Source of the DNA: Piliocolobus tephrosceles
Taxonomy: Eukaryota; Chordata; Mammalia; Primates; Cercopithecidae
Assembly (NCBI RefSeq): GCF_002776525.5
Contig: NC_045441.1
Coordinates: 104,024,744 to 104,088,743 of the forward strand
Length of the DNA: 64,000 nt
Reading direction: 5' to 3'
A program made the translations under genes and the position numbers. The notes under the pieces were generated by a model. The model did not search any database, was not told the DNA's origin, and was given only the letters and a program-made list of their open reading frames with translations. Positions 45,033 through 57,063 of this stretch are shown here, piece after piece (position 1 is the first letter of the stretch; every line of letters starts with the position of its first letter).

Positions 45033-45805
45033 TCTCTTTAAGAAGAACTACAAAATACTGATGAAATAAAGTGTAGATGACACAACCAAATTTTTAAAAA
45101 TCCCATAATCATGGAATGGAAGAAATAATATTGTTAAAAATGACCATACTGCATGGAGCAATCTACAGTTTCAACACAATCCTTATTAAACTACTAACAT
45201 CATTTTTCACAGAATTAGAGAAAACAATCCTAAAATTCATATGGAACCAAAAAAGATACCAAATAGCCATAGCAATCCCAAGCAGAAAGAACCATGTTGG
45301 AGACATCACATTACCTGACTTCAAATTATATTACAAGGCTACAGGAACCAAAACAGCATGGTACAGGTATAAAAATAGACAGGTCTATGTTATGGAATAG
45401 AGAATCCAGAAACAATGCCACATACATACAACCAACTGATCGTCAACAAAGTCAACAAAAATATACACTGAAAAATTTCTATCCTATGTAATACATAGTG
45501 CTGGGAAAACTGAATAGCCTAGCCATATGCAGAAGAATGAAAGTGGACCCACACCGGTCACAAAGTCTTATTTTCTGGTCTTTGGATTAGGCAACGACTT
45601 TATGATCAAGTCCTCAAAAGCCAATGCAACAAAAACAAAAATAGACAAATAGGAATTAATTACAGTAAAAAGCTTCTGCACAGCAAAAGAAAGAAACATA
45701 ATCAGCAGAGTAAACAGACAAACTACAGAATGTGTTCCACAGGAAAAAAAAAAAAACAAATAACCCCATTAAAAAGTGGGCAAAGGACATGAACAGTCAT
45801 TTTTC
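45033..45805 (+). mobile_element. L1 ORF2, second part
   Basis: ORF2 continues ('GAAGAACTACAAAATACTGATG'). A 94-codon frame at 45116-45400 has 'ILKFIWNQKRYQIA' and 'LPDFKLYYKA', typical of the region after the RT domain. It reaches the Alu at 45806. Confidence 0.9.
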
Positions 45806-46150
45806 GTTTTTTTGTTTTGTTTTGTTTTGTTTTTTGGTGGTGGTGGTGGCGGTGTTTTTGAGACAGAGTATCACTCTGTTGTCCAGGATGGAGTGCAGTG
45901 GTACAATCTTGGCTCACTGCAACCTCCACCTCCTGGATTCAAGAGATTCTCCTGCCTAAGCCTCCCATCCAGGATTACAGCTGGGATTACAGGCGGCCTC
46001 CACCATGCCCAGCAAATTTTTGTATTTTTAGTAGAGACAGGGTTTCACCATGTTGTGCAGGCTGGTCTCAAACTCCTGACCTCTGGTGATGCACCTGACT
46101 TGGCCTCCCAAAGTGCTGGGATTACAGGCATGAATCACTGTGCCTGGCCA
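45806..46150 (-). mobile_element. AluS-like element with (GTTTT)n and (GGT)n tail
   Basis: Reversed Alu. Its tail has turned into TTTTG units and a TGGTGG run (45836-45855). Target duplication AACAG(T/C)CATTTTTC, 14 bp with one mismatch (45792-45805, 46151-46164), lies in L1. The 160-codon frame 45776-46258 runs through it and is an antisense-Alu frame. Confidence 0.95.
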
Positions 46151-46164
46151 AACAGCCATTTTTC

Positions 46165-46885
46165 AAAAGAAGACACACAAGCAGCCAACAAGCAGCCAAT
46201 CATGACACAAGGTGAAAAAATGCTCATCATCACTATTCATCAGAGAAATTCAAATTAGAAGCACAATCATACATTTCTCATACCATCTTATATCAGTTAG
46301 AATGGCTACTATTAAAAAGACTAAAAACAATAGATGTTGGCAAGGATGCAGATAAGTGAACACTTATAAACTATCGGTAAAAATGTAAATTAGTACAAGT
46401 TCTATAGAAAACTGTATGGAGATTTTTCAAAGAATTAAAAGTGGAACCACCATTAGATCTACCGATCACACTTCTGGGTATCTATCCAAAGGGAAGAAAT
46501 CATCATATTAAAAAGATGCTTGAAATTGTGATATATATACAACTTAGAATACTATGCAGTCAAAAAAAGAATCAAATAATGTCCTTGGCAGCAACATGGA
46601 TAGAACTGGAGGTCATTACCTTTTTAAAATAACTCACAAAGTCAAATACTGCATATTCTCACTTATAAGTAGAGGCTACACAATGACTTCACATGGACAC
46701 ACTGAGTGGAACAATGGACACTGGAAACTCCAAAAGGTGGGAGGGTGGGAGGTGGGTAAGGGTTTAAAAATTACCTACTGGGTGCAATATTCACTATTCA
46801 GGTGATGGGCACACTAAAAGCCAAGACTACACCACTATGTAATATACACATGTAAGGAATCTGCACTTGTCCCCACTAAATATAT
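46165..46885 (+). mobile_element. L1 3' end, third part
   Basis: End of ORF2 and 3' UTR ('CTCATCATCACTATTCATCAGAG', 'TACTATTAAAAAGAC', 'ATTCTCACTTATAAG'), closing near 46885 ('TTGTCCCCACTAAATATATTT'). Diverged more than the copy at 7138. Confidence 0.9.
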
Positions 46886-47039
46886 TTTTAAAGAAATTCA
46901 CAATTGGAAAATCTATTTTAATATTCCCAAAATACAGAAAAAAAAACTATAAGCTACAAATTATAGAAGCAGGCAGCCAATCACAGCTGCCACAGCTTGG
47001 GCATCTCATTTTCATTTAGTTAGATCCACCCCTGGCAAC
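46886..47039. other. Short single-copy stretch
   Basis: Nothing recognisable. Confidence 0.4.
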
Positions 47040-47420
47040 AGTTCTTCCAGACCCTTCAGTGTTTTGGGGGCATCCCTATACTCCTGCAGTGGGCCCCATT
47101 CACCGAGGATAGCAGCTATCAGACCCCCTATAGATGTAGACAGTCAGCCTAGAATTTCCTCCACACACTTCCTCTCTCCCAATCCCATCATCTTGGCGCT
47201 CACAGAATTTTCTTCAACTTCTTGCCATGCATACCAGTTGTCCTGCCAAACCTCTGTGGACTTCAATTAGATGGCACTATGTTTGAGAGGCCAAAGAAGA
47301 GACCCAGAATTAGTGAAAGAGACAACAGAGTTTATTAAGGGAACATACATACTGGGCAGTCCAGTTGCAGCAAGATGGACAGGAGGACCTGTCCAGTAAA
47401 ACTCCAGAAAAAGCAAAAAT
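47040..47420 (-). mobile_element. Possible LTR remnant
   Basis: GC-richer block. 'GACAACAGAGTTTATTAAGGG' (47314-47340) reads on minus as an LTR polyadenylation region ('CTTAATAAACTC'). Family and ends were not determined. The 68-codon frame at 47064-47270 is inside. Confidence 0.35.
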
Positions 47421-47914
47421 TATTAAAATAAAGGACTAATTACATAAATTATGTCATATCCACTTGACCTTCTATTTAAGATCCATTAGGATATTAAACA
47501 TAAAAACCAACAGGCAACATGGAAAAGCTTTGTTTCAAAAAAAAATGACATTAGGCTGGAAGGAAATACACTACACTCTAAAAAGGTACACTTATAACGA
47601 AACAATGTACAAACACGAAAACAAAATTTCTCATCATAATATTTCACAAACTAGAAAACTTACATAAAAATGTATTCTTAAGTAAGACAGCTCGGACTTG
47701 TCTTCCAAGTCTTTTCTTCTTACACACACAAACACACACACACACACACCCCACACACATATGAATACTTTTCAAACATTTTTTCTCATTATGTAAAAAA
47801 TCAAAATAAAGTAACTCAAAAGTTTTTAAGCCCTAAATATTTTGTTATACTTGTAATACTGTCACTAAGTTAAACTCAAAGAATCTAGCATTAGGTCATT
47901 AGAGAAAACTGCCC
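47421..47914. other. Single-copy DNA with a (CA)n repeat
   Basis: The CA run is at 47722-47759 with a few breaks. No gene. Confidence 0.6.
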
Positions 47915-48311
47915 TGTGTTAATCTGTTTGCACTGCTATAAAGCAATACCTAAGACTCGGTAATCTATAAAGAAAAGAGGTTTATTTTGGCTTACAGTTC
48001 TACAGGCTATAAAAGAAGCAGAGTGCCAGCATCTGCTCCTGGTGAGGGCCTGAGGAAGTTTCCAGTCATAGCAGAAGGTAAAGGGCATGCAGCTACGGCA
48101 AGAGAGCAAGCAAGAGTGGAGAGATGCCACACTCTTTTAAACAAACAGATTTTGCATGAACTTAGAGCAAGAACTCACTCCTTATCATGAGGAAGGCAAT
48201 AAGCTTTTCATTACGGATCTGCCCCCATGACCCAAACACCTCCCTTACCTTCATCATTGGGGATTATATTTCAACATGAGATTTGGAGCAGACAAACATC
48301 CAAACTGTATA
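47915..48311 (-). mobile_element. MaLR LTR (MLT1A/MST-like)
   Basis: Reversed LTR from TGTGTTAATCTGTTTGCACTG through 'GGTAATCTATAAAGAAAAGAGG', 'CCCCATGACCCAAACACCTCCC' and 'TTCAACATGAGATTTGGAGCAG' to about 48311. More diverged than the pair at 44307. Confidence 0.88.
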
Positions 48312-48373
48312 ATGCACTTACTCTTTTTTTTTTTCATGAAAATCAGTCAAAATATATCCTTAAAAAAATACAT

Positions 48374-48668
48374 CCACCGCCAGACACAGTGGCTCATGCC
48401 TGTAATCCCAGCACTTTGGGAGGCCAAGGCGGGTGGATCACCTGAGGTCGTGAGTTCGAGACCAGCCTAACCAACATGGAAAAAACTCGTCTCTACTAAA
48501 AATACAAAATTAACCAGGCGAGGTGCCACATGCCTGTAATCCCAGTTACTCGGGAGGCTGAGGCAGGAGAATCACTTGAACCAGGGAGATGGAGGTTGCA
48601 GTGAGTCGAGATCACACCATTGCACTCCAGCCTCAGCAACAAAAGCAAAACTCCATCTCAAAAAAAAT
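48374..48668 (+). mobile_element. AluS-like element
   Basis: Complete dimer with 'GGTGGATCACCTGAGGTCGTGAG'. Short target duplication AAATACAT (48366-48373, 48669-48676). Confidence 0.93.
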
Positions 48669-48839
48669 AAATACATACTACAGCTATCACAGTTTTTAAA
48701 AACCCAAAGTGAAAACAAACAACTGTATCAGACTATCTTTAGCAACAAAATACAAAAATGATAATGTCTAGAAATATATATAATTTTAAGTATATACCAT
48801 TTACCAAATATTTTATTTTTTAAATTACCACTTATTTTC

Positions 48840-49040
48840 ATTTTACTGTTTCTTCCTGACCACCTAATCTGGCCACTATCACCTTACAATGTTTTAATTA
48901 ACTGTATGGTATTTATTTTTACCTGATATATTCCTATCTTATTTATTATCTGTCTGGCCCGCTGGAATGTAAACTCCTTAAGTAAAGAAATTGCTTTATC
49001 TTGTTCAAAACCCAGAGTCACTACATACAAATGTGTAGGT
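48840..49040 (+). mobile_element. L2 3' end fragment
   Basis: 'TATTATCTGTCTGGCCCGCTGGAATGTAAACTCCTTAAG' is a worn L2 3' phrase. The ends are approximate. Confidence 0.65.
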
Positions 49041-50109
49041 TTTACACAATATCATTACAGTTATGCAGTGCACAACCTGCAGAACTGAATATGGTAGGTC
49101 TGGCTGTGAACAAATAATTATCAGACATGTAATAAAAAGCCAGAGATCATAACAATTCTGTGTCCCTAGTGGTGATGCAAGCCCTCTCTAGGCATGCATG
49201 CCAGGAAAAGCTGTTTCTCAACATTTTCAATTCCTAAATCTTCTTTAACATTATGTTACACAAGCATGTACACATTATTTGTTCTTTGCTATTCCATGAA
49301 ATCTATAACAGCAAAATATTTCTAAGGCAGAAACCAATCCAATGGAGTTACCTATTAAAGGCCGATATGAATGAGTTATAATAGCAGTACATTTTTAAAG
49401 TATTTTTCAACCAGAAATACTAAATTGTTTACTATAAGACACATGTCACTTATTTTTAAAATAGCATGCTGACAGTCTCAAGGAATACTGTAAATCTATA
49501 TATCGTTAATATAATCCATTTTTATGTTCTTAAACATCTAAAATTATAGAACTACATTTCTTTATAAACTGTCATCTCTTTTTTATTAAAAAAAAGGATT
49601 TTTATGAAAAACCTCTGAGTTTAAATTACTATTATATTCAGGAGTCCCACACCCACTGTTTCCAAACATAGCTCTTTTTATAATGACTTCTGACAATCCT
49701 CTAGAGAACAAAAATTCACTTTTAATCAAAGGTAAATGCTAGAACTGTTTCCTGGGAAATTTAATTCAAGGTAAACAATGTACTTGATATTGTCTTATTC
49801 ACACAAAGCTGTGTTGTTAGAAGAAATGATAATGAAATATAAAACCTTTCTCTTCTAGGTTATTGTTTACAATCTGGACAGAACTGATAGGCAAAAGAAA
49901 GCAGAGAAAGCCAATGTGAAAGGAATGTATAGGATTAGTCATGCTTCTTCCCAGAAGATAGATGTTGACCAGTAAGACTATCAGTTACTAAACATAGCCC
50001 TCTCATTCTGCACCCCTAACACACTCTCTTAAAAAAGAAATTACAACTTCCAATCTCCATTTGTCAAGTATCTTGAATTTAAACATACAGGTCTTCACAA
50101 ATATGAACT
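49041..50109. other. Single-copy DNA with one exon-like segment
   Basis: AT-rich. The exon-like piece at 49859-49971 is listed separately. No other gene signal. Confidence 0.5.
49859..49971 (+). other. Exon-like open segment with splice-site motifs
   Basis: A 113-bp segment is preceded by a good acceptor (CCTTTCTCTTCTAG, 49845-49858) and followed by GTAAGA (49972-49977). Only one of the three frames is open throughout, starting at its first base: V-I-V-Y-N-L-D-R..., rich in K and Q. I do not recognise the peptide. Chance is a serious alternative at this length. Confidence 0.25.
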
Positions 50110-50205
50110 AAAATTCAACAAAGTTTTATTTGTCTACTATGTGCTAGACACTAATAGGATAAAAAATGACTAGGAAACACTTCTTGCCTCAGAGGAACTT
50201 TGCAC
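50110..50205 (-). mobile_element. L2 3' end fragment
   Basis: Reversed L2 end: 'CTACTATGTGCTAGACACTAATAGG' and 'TTGCCTCAGAGGAACTTTGCA'. Confidence 0.6.
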
Positions 50206-50618
50206 GCAAATGACAACATTACTTGGCAACAAAAGATGTGGACACATTGTGAAATCAAGCCGGGGTCCAGCAGTTAGAATCAGCCCTTCCTTGACTACAC
50301 CAGGGACAGACTACTACAAATCATTCTGTCTTATACCCCAGCATCCAGCTCTCCTCTGGAAATGCTTCTCCCCGAAGTTTACATCCTTGCTTCACTATTT
50401 CATTCATCTACTTCACGGCTAATCCCTTCATCTCTGCTTTTCAGAAATGGCTCTTTCCAATCTTCCCTTCCAACCTCTACTCCACAACTCTAGTGGCCCA
50501 GTCTCAAGGACTCCATCTCCCCATCCAGTGCTCTCATACCTTCCTCAAAGCTGCACTTCTAGTCCTGAAGCTCCAGGCAGGGGAAACTGGTACTCACATA
50601 TTACATCAAGGAAAGACC
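50206..50618. other. Single-copy, GC-richer DNA
   Basis: Short overlapping frames (50210-50422, 50447-50716, 50493-50681) have no recognisable domain. The last two run into Tigger1, which argues against coding. Confidence 0.4.
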
Positions 50619-50637
50619 TCAGAGGTACGTACACCAG

Positions 50638-52950
50638 TGGAGATACCATGGGTTCAGTTCCAGATCACCTCAATAAAGTGAGTCACACAAATTTTTTGGT
50701 TTCACAGTGTATATAAAAGTTACATTTACACTAAACTGTAATCTATTAGGTGTGCAATTGCATTATGGTAAAAAAAAAATGTACATACTTTATTTTTAAA
50801 ATACTTCATTGCTAAAAAAAAAAATGCTAATGATCATCTGAGCTTTTGGCAAGTTGTAGTCTTTTAGCTGTGGAAGTGTCTTGCCTCAATGTTGATGGCT
50901 GCTGACTGATCAGGTGGTGGTTGCTGAAGAGTGAGGTGGCTGTGGTAATTTCTTAAAATAAGACAACAATGAAGCTTGCCGCATTCAGCATGTAATGCTA
51001 CTTGATAGAATTTTACTAACAGTAAAACTTCTTCCAAAATTAGGCTCAATCCTCTCAAACCTCTCACTGCTTTACCACCTAAGTTTATGGGATATTCCAA
51101 ATCCTTTGTTGTTGTTTCAATCATGTTCATAGCATCTTCACCAGGCATAGATTCCATCTCAAGAAACTACTTTCTTTGCTGATCCACAGAAAGCAACTCC
51201 TCACCCGTTCAAGATTTATCACAAGATTGTAGCAATTCAATCAAATCTTCTGACTCCACTTCTAATTCAAACTGGTTTACTAGTGCAGTTACTTCTTCCA
51301 CTGAAGTCTTAAAACCCTCAAAGAATCAACTTCTTCTAAACTGCTATTCATGTTGGTATTTTGACCTCCTCCCATGAATCACAAATCATGAATCCCATGA
51401 ATCAGTTCTTAATGGCATCTAGAATGGTGAATCCTTTTCAGGAAGTTTTCAACTTAATTTGACTAGATCCATCAGAGGAATAATTATCTATGGCAACGAT
51501 AGCCTAACAAATGTACTTCTTAAGTAACAAGACTGGAAAGTCAAAATTATTTCATGATCCTTGGGCAACAGAATGAATATTGTTAGCGAGCAGGAAAATA
51601 CTGATCACCTTGTACATCTCCATCAGAGCTCTTGGTTGACCAGGTGCATTGTCAATAAGCAGTAATATTTTGGAAGGATTCTTTGCTTCTGAGCAGTAGG
51701 TCACAAGAATGAGCCTAAAATATTCCGCAATCTACGCTACGAACAGATGTGCTATCATCTAGGCTTTGTTCCATTTATAGAGCACAGTCAGAGTATATTC
51801 AGCATAATGCTTAAGGGGCCTCACATTTTCAGAATGGACAAGGAGCACTGGCTTCAACTTAAAGTAAACAGCTACACTAGGCCCTAACAACAAAGTCAGA
51901 TGTCCTTCAAAAACTTTAAAGTCATGGACTGACTTCTCCTCTGTAGCTAGAGAAGTCCTAGATGGTATCTTCTTCCTATATAAGGCTGTTTCGTCTAGCT
52001 TGAAAATCTGTTGTGCAGTGTAGGCGCCTTTGTCAATTATCTTAGCTAGATCTTCTAGATAACTTGCTGCAGCTTCTACATCAGCACTTGCTGCCTCACT
52101 TTGTACTTACATGTTATGAAAATGGTTTCTTTCCTTAAGGCTCATGAACTGAGCTCTGCTAGCTTCAAACTTTTCTTCTGAAGCTTCCTCACCTTTCTCA
52201 ACCTTCATAGAATTGAAGGAAGTCAGGCCTTGCTCTACATTAAGCTTTGGCTTAAGAGAATTTTGTGGCTTAATCTTTTATCCAACCACTAAAACTTTCT
52301 CCATAACAGCAATAAGGCTATTTCACTTTCTTATCACCCCATGTGTTCACTGGAGTAGCACTTTTCACTTCATTCAAATACTTTTGCTTTGCATTCACAA
52401 CCTGCCTAACTGTTCAGCACAAGAGGCCTACCTTTCAGCCTATCTAGGCTTTCAACATGCCCCCCCACCCCCCACTAAGCTGAATAATTTGTAGTTTTTG
52501 ATTTAAAGTGAGAGACATGTAACTCTTCCTTTCACTTGCACACTTGCCATTGTAGGGTTATTAATTGGCCTAATTTCAATATTGTTGTGTCTCAGGGAAT
52601 AGGTAAGCCCAAGGGGAAGGAGAAAGATGGAGGAACTGCAGGTCAGTGGAGGTAGAGAAGTCAGAACCTAGCACTTACTGATTAGGTTAGGCATGTTATA
52701 TGAGTGTGGGTCATGGTGCCTCAAAACAGTTACAATGGTGACATCAAAAATCACTGATTATGATAATCATAGCAGATATAATAACGAAAAGTTTGAAATA
52801 TAGTGAAAATTACCAATGCAACATAGAGACATGAAGTGAGCACGTGCTGTTGAAAACATGGTCCCAACAGACTTGCTTGACACAGAGCTGCCACAAACCT
52901 TCAATCTGTAAAAAAAACACAGTATCTGCCAAGTGCAGTGAGATGAAACA
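50638..52950 (-). mobile_element. Nearly complete Tigger1 DNA transposon
   Basis: About 2.3 kb match the Tigger1 consensus from near one end ('GTTCAGTTCCAGATCACC', 50652-50670) to near the other ('ACAGTATCTGCCAAGTGCAG', 52919-52938). In this orientation the transposase is read on minus. Tigger elements are pogo/mariner-like, moved by a DDE transposase and inserting at TA. The terminal repeats are worn and the TA duplication is not clear. The element is old and dead. Confidence 0.93.
50864..52550 (-). pseudogene. Tigger1 transposase remnant
   Basis: The reading starts at an ATG on minus at 52550 (sequence AACCCTACAATGGCAAGTG, reversed), which matches the consensus start. It is broken by many stops and shifts. 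The longest piece is the C-terminal 97 codons (50864-51157). Known parts of this protein are a CENP-B-like helix-turn-helix DNA-binding half and a DDE catalytic half. No intact frame covers either, so it is not a working enzyme. Confidence 0.88.
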
Positions 52951-53031
52951 CAATTTTTTAAAAAGTATTCCTGTACACAACTAACTGGAAAATAAGGCAA
53001 TGTAACAGTCACATGAAAAGCTCTGTAAGTA

Positions 53032-53322
53032 GGCCAGGCACAGTGGCTCACACCTGTAATCCCAGCACTTTGGGAGGCCAAGGTGGGCAGATCACAAGGT
53101 CAGTAGATCGAGACCATCCTGGCCAATATGGTAAAACCCTGTCTCTACTAAAAATACAAAAAATAGCCGGGTGTGGTGACACATGCCTGTAATTCCAGCT
53201 ACTCGGGAGGCTGAGGCAGGAGAATCGCTTGAACCCAGGAAGCAGAAATTGCAGTGAGCCGAGATCGTGCCACTATACTCCAGCCTGGTGACAGAGTGAG
53301 ACTCCCTCTCAAAAAAAAAAAA
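53032..53322 (+). mobile_element. Alu (AluS/Y-like)
   Basis: Complete dimer with 'GATCACAAGGTCAGTAGATCGAG' and an A tail (53311-53326). A long target duplication AAAAGCTCTG(T/C)A(A/G)GTA (53016-53031, 53323-53338) has two mismatches. It lies just beyond the end of Tigger1. Confidence 0.95.
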
Positions 53323-53338
53323 AAAAGCTCTGCAGGTA

Positions 53339-55514
53339 ATATGGTCTGAACCATTTATCAGAGGAATGTCCAAAGCCATACAGTTAAGTGTTCACTACAA
53401 AGTAGGGATTCCTTTTTGGGAGCCACTTACCACGCTCTACAAATTGATCCCACAATAGTCTCAGGATAACTACACTAAATATAGTCCTACTTCCTTAGGG
53501 GACCTATAGGAAGTTAAAGCCAAAAACTATTCCAGGTATTCTGTCTTTTCAAAACTAGTTTCAATCATTGGAAGTAGCTATGGAGACATGTACTTGAGAA
53601 CTTCATCATTTACAGTTGAATGATTTTCTAGACCTTCCAAATACTGGATTTTACCCTTTTCATGACCCTTTGCTCCCTATATAAACTTTCATCAATGCCA
53701 GAATATTGAATGAAATAACCCTGAAATCAGCCATCATATCAAAGATGGCTACAAGGTACATCTCTAACCCTCAGAAAATGGTCTGTGCTAATGAGAAGGC
53801 TGAAGTGTCCACTGCAGTATGTCTGTATAGGTACCTCAAATGTGACAACCAGTAACAAAAAAACAGTCTGATACAAATAAACTAGTACTGGATGCAGCTG
53901 ATAAAGCACATGATACTATAATGTTAAATACATACACTAATAGAATTTTCTACAATTCTGTGCTAGGAGGCCCTTTGTAAATCATAGGAGAGTAAGTGGT
54001 TTTAAGATTAAATTTGCCCATATAGTTAAGTGCCACTTCATAGCAAGTCCTATGAATTAAAAAGCCAAATTGAGCTGGTTTGGACCTAGTCACAAACACT
54101 ATTTAAACAGAACAGAACAAAAGCCTCTATGTTGACAGGGATAACACCAAAGTGGAACACAGGCCTCACACAACCATCTAGAATCTCTCAATTTCACCTT
54201 TGCTGCAGAAATACTGAGGATTTTTTCATTTGAATTTTTCTTTCCAGAGCATGTATCACAAACTTTTAAGATAACTTAGCAAAAATACACACATGTAATA
54301 GCATACGTTGATTTCACGTTTGTTAAGATGAAGGTTATAAGGTTATCTCATTCAATCCCCTTCATTTTAAAAATGAGAAAACAAAGGCCCAAAAAGGTAA
54401 TTCACACATGGCTACATGATACATCAGAGACAATAATTTATCTGTTACTTACTTATACCTCTATTCAATACAGTAATCCAAATTTTCAAATGCAGTAAGT
54501 TATTTTACAAGCCTATCAAAGGAACTTGCTACTTTACAAACAATTGGAGTACTTTGGAGTACTACGACCACTGTCTTAAGAGAAGGAAACCGGAGTGGGC
54601 TGGCTAAGGATGCAGAGGAGGATAAAATCATGGTCACTCTTTGACCCAAAATCAACTTAATTTCCAGCATGCCTAGTAAACTTGAAGCAGCTTGGTGCAG
54701 CTAAGCACACAGAGCTCAAACATTTATCAAGTCTCCTCTGAAGAGTTCTAAATATGGGGACATACTAGTGTACTGCTTTACATTCCTTCCCAGTCCAGAC
54801 TTCACAGAACAGAACTCTCCTCAAAATATCCCAGAGGGAATTCAGAATCTATTTTTTCAAATATTTTGACACAACACTGAAAAGGTTGTAATTATCAAAA
54901 TATCAGAAACTATTACATTCAATTCAAATAGGTTAAGCTACCACTCATTCTTCCTCCTATTTTTAAATGTGGGGATCACTAAGTATCTTTAAACTTAGTG
55001 CATTTTCAATTTTTTTCTCTACAGCCACAGTTAAAGGGGTGGAAAGTTAAAAAAGAAGGAATTTGATTTTTTATCTATTAGAAGGAAGGAAAAGTTTAAA
55101 TGTCATTATTATATGTGAAAACTGAACTGTAAAGAATATAGTATGTGCATCTTGACAGGGTATATAATTTCAAAAGGTGAAAAATGTTTAAACAGATTTT
55201 AAAATTATTTCTCTGTAAATATCACAAAATGTTAAAGGCATAGGCTTAATTGCTATGAATGTATCTTTAAATGTGGTATTTCTATTTTTTAAAAATCACT
55301 TTGTCACTTGAGAGAAATAAGGTTGTTACTCTTTTTCTATTTTCCCCATTCCCATACCCTTTATGTTTTTCTTCATTAATTACATTGTCCTTTTTCTGAT
55401 GGTTTAAAACATTGTGAATATTTATATATCTTTTGATATACACAAATACTTGTGGTCTAGCCCAGCTAATGTATTGGTGAATATGTTCACATGTATGTAT
55501 ATGTACATGCACAT
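53339..55514. other. Single-copy DNA, no gene seen
   Basis: More than 2 kb of AT-rich sequence with no recognised repeat and no frame worth calling. Confidence 0.5.
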
Positions 55515-55755
55515 AACACAGTGGTTAAGGCTCTTTCTAGAATAAGACTGCTTGGTTCAAATTCTGCTTCCACCACTGACAAGCTTGGACAAGTTTCTTA
55601 ACCTCTCAGTGCCATAATTTTCTTATCTATAAAACAGGGATAATAACAGTAAGTGCCTCTCAGGGTACAAATAGGACTAAATAAAGATTTAATATGTAAA
55701 GTGATTATAATAGTATCTAGCATTGTTAAGTGCCTGCAAATAAGTGTTGAATTTT
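55515..55755 (+). mobile_element. MIR SINE
   Basis: Almost the whole MIR is present: 'CAGTGGTTAAGGCTC', 'GCTTGGTTCAAATTCTGC', 'CTTAACCTCTCAGTGCC', 'AAAACAGGGATAATAACAG' and 'GTTAAGTGCCTGCAAATAAG'. Confidence 0.9.
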
Positions 55756-56451
55756 TTTAAATTATTTTTTACTTGTCTTCATTCTCCTCCTCTTCCTTTT
55801 CTTCTCCTCATCACTTCCACTGCTACATCTTTATCAAGTACTTACAAATCCAGTCATATAGATAACATTTATATACTTCCTACACTCAGAAAATAAACAA
55901 CAGGACACTGTTAACCCTGATGATAACGAATATACCTAACACAAAGAAGTAAGAGAGTAAAAATGATAAGCAGGAACAGAAGCTATATGGCATAATGCAG
56001 TGGTCTTTAAATTGGAGTAGATATACCCCTCTAATTACTTGAAGATTTTTCTAAAAAATAGCTAGGCACAGAAATATATTTAAGGAAATCAATTGCTAGA
56101 TCTAAACTTCCATAAAATTTTTTCCTAAAAATGACCTATGTGAGGAAGTGCCTCTTAAATATGATATCCTTTCCCATCTCCCTTCTCACAATTATCCTTC
56201 TCTAGCTTTATAGGAAAAAAAAAAAAAAAAGTCATGCTCTTACACATCCCCAAGAATACTACAGGACATTGTTTTGGGCAGATAAACTGTGGGGAGCCAC
56301 AAAAAAATAAAATCTCATATATTTTTCCACTACAGGTGCTCTCAGCTTAAGTGAGGACCAGCTCTCCATATGAGAAAACATCTTACCATCTTTACTCTTT
56401 CCTACCAATTTATTCCCCCTCTTTCCTAGAAGAATGAAAAAAATAGACACA

Positions 56452-56507
56452 AACATACATACATACATACATATATAACACATACATACATATATACATA
56501 CATACAT
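56452..56507. repeat. (CATA)n microsatellite
   Basis: CATA units with a TATA interruption. It produces the Y/C/M-rich minus frame at 56259-56507. Confidence 0.95.
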
Positions 56508-57008
56508 GAGTTTAAACTGCTTTGGCCTTCACAGGAACAAAACTATACAAGATCATGATGAATAATAAAGAAGTATAAATGTGAAGGCTGAGAAGACTGA
56601 AACTTGAAAGGAGTAACGAAGAATTAGAATTCAAGCACGTTCTCTGAGACATGGGCATTCTCAAATACATTATAACGTTCTAGATTTCAGATTACATGAT
56701 CCTTTTTATGGAGTGCTAAAAGGGTAGAGATTGGGAAATGGGATTAATTGAAGAACAGGGAAGAACAAGAGAACAAAGGAAAAGAGGAGAGAGAAGGCAA
56801 GGCAAAATGACTTAGTAGAAAAGGAAGAAACCCTTGCAAACAAAGAAATCCTACATTTTCTCTGGACATATCACTAGTAGCACATGCAAGAAATCAATAT
56901 ATACTTTTTTAAAAGAAAGAATTAAGTAGAAAATAAGAGAAGATATACAGGTCACAGGGAATAAAAAATTAACAGTGCCTTTCTATACAGACTTGAAACA
57001 ATTCTAGT

Positions 57009-57063
57009 CACTGAAGGGCAGTAGGGCTGGGGAAGGTATCTCCCTTCCTACTGTCCTTCAGTG
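57009..57063. repeat. 17-bp stem hairpin
   Basis: CACTGAAGGGCAGTAGG (57009-57025) pairs with CCTACTGTCCTTCAGTG (57047-57063) along all 17 positions if one G-T pair is allowed. The inner GGGG..CTCCC bases can add pairs. The loop region is about 21 bases. Confidence 0.9.

Noticed and set aside
45776..46258. 160-codon plus-strand frame
   Set aside because: It reads through an antisense Alu and its GT-rich tail; such frames occur at most reversed Alus.
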